This document shows, piece after piece, positions 6,405 to 7,732 of a stretch of DNA of 7,732 nucleotides. Made by a program: the position numbers and the translations under genes. The DNA lies in contig JAEZKB010000176.1 in NCBI GenBank assembly GCA_023415605.1, positions 1 to 7,732 of the forward strand, read 5' to 3'. A model generated the notes under the pieces. That model was not told the DNA's origin. It made no database searches and saw only the letters and a program-made list of their open reading frames with translations. Numbering within the stretch: position 1 is the stretch's first letter; each line of letters begins with the position of its first letter. This DNA comes from Pseudomonadota bacterium (lineage in GTDB: Bacteria; Pseudomonadota; Alphaproteobacteria; Rhizobiales; Devosiaceae).

Positions 6405-7648
6405 CAGAAGAGGCTCAGCTGCTGCGGTTGCGGGGTGAGTTTCGCACGGAGCGACTGATCGTCGAGCGCCCTGCCTGGCGTCCAGTCGTCGGCGCAGATG
6501 AACGGGCGAACCTTGTCGATGGAGGACACCATCCGGGCCACGTCGGAAAGACGCAGGCGATGGTGGCGGCGCGTCTGGATAATGCGGTCGACGCCGTTGA
6601 TGCCGAGGCCGGGGATGCGGAGCAGCAGGTGGCGGTCGGCGCGGTTGACGTCGACCGGGAAGCTCTCGCGATGCTTCAGCGCCCAGGCGAGTTTTGGATC
6701 GACCGCGAGATCGAGGTCGCCGCCATCGCCGCCTGCGACGATCTCGGGAACGTCGAACTGGTAGAAGCGGATAAGCCAATCGGCCTGGTACAGCCGATGC
6801 TCGCGCAGGAGCGGGGGAGCCGCCAGCGGCAGCTTCGAGCTGGCATCCGGGATGGGTGAGAAGGCGGAATAGTAGACGCGCTTCAGACCATAGCCGGCAT
6901 AGAGCGCGGCCGAGCGGGTAAGGATAATTTCGTCATTAGCCTTGTCGGCGCCGATGATCATCTGCGTCGATTGTCCAGCGGGCGCCAGTTTGGATGGCTT
7001 CTTCTTGCCATTCTCGAGTTTGCCGTCGGGCCGGCTCTCCTCGCGCCGCGCCTCGATATGCGCCATGGCGGTGCGGATTTCGCTCGGCTTCTTTTCCGGC
7101 GCCAGCGACCCAAGCGACAGGTCGGTAGGCAGTTCGATATTGGTCGACAGCCGGTCGGCATATTGTCCAGCTTTGGCCAGCAGCTCCGGCGCCGCGTTGG
7201 GGATCACCTTGAGATAGATATAGGCGCGGAAATTGTGCTTCTCGCGCAGCGTTTGAGCCACGCGCACCATCTCTTCCATGGTGTAATCCGGGGAGCGGAT
7301 GATCCCCGAAGAGAGGAACAGCCCCTCGATGTAGTTGCGCTTGTAGAAGTCGAGCGTCAGCCCGACGACCTCATCCACACTGAAGCGCGCGCGCGGCACA
7401 TTTGACGATGACCGGTTGACGCAGTAGGCGCAGTCGTACGTGCAGAAATTGGTCAGCAGGATCTTGAGCAGCGAAATGCATCGCCCATCTGGCGCATAGC
7501 TGTGACAAATCCCGGACCCCTCGGTCGAGCCGATGCCGCCGGTCGTGACGCTGTCGCGTTTCGTCGTGCCCGAAGAGGCGCAGGAGGCATCGTATTTCGC
7601 GGCATCGGAGAGGATCGCCAGCTTGCGGCTGAGACTGAGTTGAACCAT
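6404..7648 (-). CDS. Radical SAM protein linked to UDG, putative DNA repair/modification enzyme
   Basis: A 414-residue cytoplasmic protein of the radical SAM family that is repeatedly found next to UDG/DUF4130 genes and described as putative DNA modification/repair. CTYDCAYC at residues 69-76 is the CxxxCxxC cluster motif that ligates the [4Fe-4S] used to cleave S-adenosylmethionine. Additional cysteines lie ahead of it (Cys23 in KYDASCASSG, Cys48, Cys57). A family segment, PAGQSTQMIIGA, lies in the middle, preceded by a Lys/Arg-rich stretch. Residues about 345-356 (IPGLGINGVDRI) are a helix-hairpin-helix DNA-binding motif. The last five residues are QLSLF, matching the beta-clamp-binding consensus. 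The ATG at 7648 is forced, because an in-frame TAA lies three codons upstream and no further ATG/GTG/TTG is close by. A LexA box sits just upstream. The substrate base is not known. Confidence 0.9.
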   Translation of the reverse strand: MVQLSLSRKLAILSDAAKYDASCASSGTTKRDSVTTGGIGSTEGSGICHSYAPDGRCISLLKILLTNFCTYDCAYCVNRSSSNVPRARFSVDEVVGLTLDFYKRNYIEGLFLSSGIIRSPDYTMEEMVRVAQTLREKHNFRAYIYLKVIPNAAPELLAKAGQYADRLSTNIELPTDLSLGSLAPEKKPSEIRTAMAHIEARREESRPDGKLENGKKKPSKLAPAGQSTQMIIGADKANDEIILTRSAALYAGYGLKRVYYSAFSPIPDASSKLPLAAPPLLREHRLYQADWLIRFYQFDVPEIVAGGDGGDLDLAVDPKLAWALKHRESFPVDVNRADRHLLLRIPGLGINGVDRIIQTRRHHRLRLSDVARMVSSIDKVRPFICADDWTPGRALDDQSLRAKLTPQPQQLSLF

Positions 7649-7650
7649 GC

Positions 7651-7665
7651 GTTCACTTTACGTTC
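7651..7665 (-). promoter_or_regulatory. LexA operator (SOS box) of the radical SAM-UdgX operon
   Basis: The plus strand reads GTTC (7651-7654), seven bases, then GTTC (7662-7665); on the gene's strand this is GAAC-N7-GAAC. This direct repeat is the exact consensus LexA site of alphaproteobacteria. It ends two bases upstream of the start codon of a DNA repair gene, which makes a chance match unlikely. LexA binding would cover the predicted -10 element and repress the operon until DNA damage. Confidence 0.85.
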
Positions 7666-7683
7666 TCATACCGGGACTGGCGA
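7655..7683 (-). promoter_or_regulatory. Possible leaderless promoter of the radical SAM-UdgX operon
   Basis: On the minus strand, TCGCCA (7683-7678) is followed after 17 bases by TAAAGT (7660-7655), each matching four of six sigma-70 consensus bases. Six more bases lead to the A of the ATG at 7648, so transcription would start at or beside the start codon. No Shine-Dalgarno sequence is seen before this ATG, which fits a leaderless mRNA. The -10 lies inside the LexA box. The hexamers are individually weak, hence the moderate confidence. Confidence 0.4.
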
Positions 7684-7732
7684 TTCACAAATGTTGGTCG
7701 CGTGCGAATGTGATCGGAGGAGAGGCTCCGGC

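Noticed and set aside
6405..6779. UdgX fusion frame extending upstream to 6779
   Set aside because: The added Arg/Pro-rich sequence is the out-of-frame shadow of the radical SAM gene. The ATG at 6404, overlapping that gene's stop, begins recognisable sequence.
7714..7732. GGAGGAGAGG near the right edge as the ribosome-binding site of a divergent plus-strand gene
   Set aside because: No start codon follows before the window ends, so the idea cannot be supported.

Overview
The window is GC-rich, densely packed DNA that reads as an alphaproteobacterium, most likely of the order Hyphomicrobiales (Rhizobium/Devosia-like). This rests on the family resemblance of the proteins, a tRNA-Met of alphaproteobacterial type behind a TTGACA-17-TAATAA promoter, and a GTTC-N7-GTTC LexA operator, which is the SOS box form of alphaproteobacteria. 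No CRISPR array, insertion sequence or integrase is visible, and no stretch above 300 bases lacks a gene.

Left end (1-1563). The first ~98 bases are the start of a GH13 alpha-glucosidase gene on the minus strand. It abuts, almost without a gap, a sugar ABC-transporter permease that lacks roughly its first third. This abrupt join suggests a rearrangement or a contig chimera. The permease is coupled through an ATGA overlap to a short-chain dehydrogenase/reductase, together the tail of a carbohydrate uptake-and-oxidation operon. A small GC hairpin follows.

Middle (1687-4975). A monocistronic peroxidase-related (AhpD/CMD-fold) gene converges on a minus-strand tRNA-Met(CAU). Sharing the tRNA's upstream region, a plus-strand pair follows: a gamma-glutamyltransferase-fold Ntn hydrolase and, one base later, a TauE/SafE (TSUP) membrane anion exporter. 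The hydrolase keeps the nucleophilic Thr but lacks the residues that bind gamma-glutamyl groups in the E. coli enzyme, so its substrate is probably not glutathione.

Right end (4944-7665). Two overlapping minus-strand genes form the most interesting part. The first encodes a radical SAM protein (CxxxCxxC, C-terminal helix-hairpin-helix) of the family linked to uracil-DNA glycosylases. The second encodes a DUF4130 domain fused to a UdgX-type uracil-DNA glycosylase with the KRRIH loop. The pair sits behind a consensus LexA box that overlaps a probable promoter placed for a leaderless transcript. The radical SAM protein ends in QLSLF, a canonical beta-sliding-clamp-binding motif. Taken together, these features suggest an SOS-inducible, replication-associated DNA repair or base-modification system whose radical chemistry is, as far as I know, undescribed.
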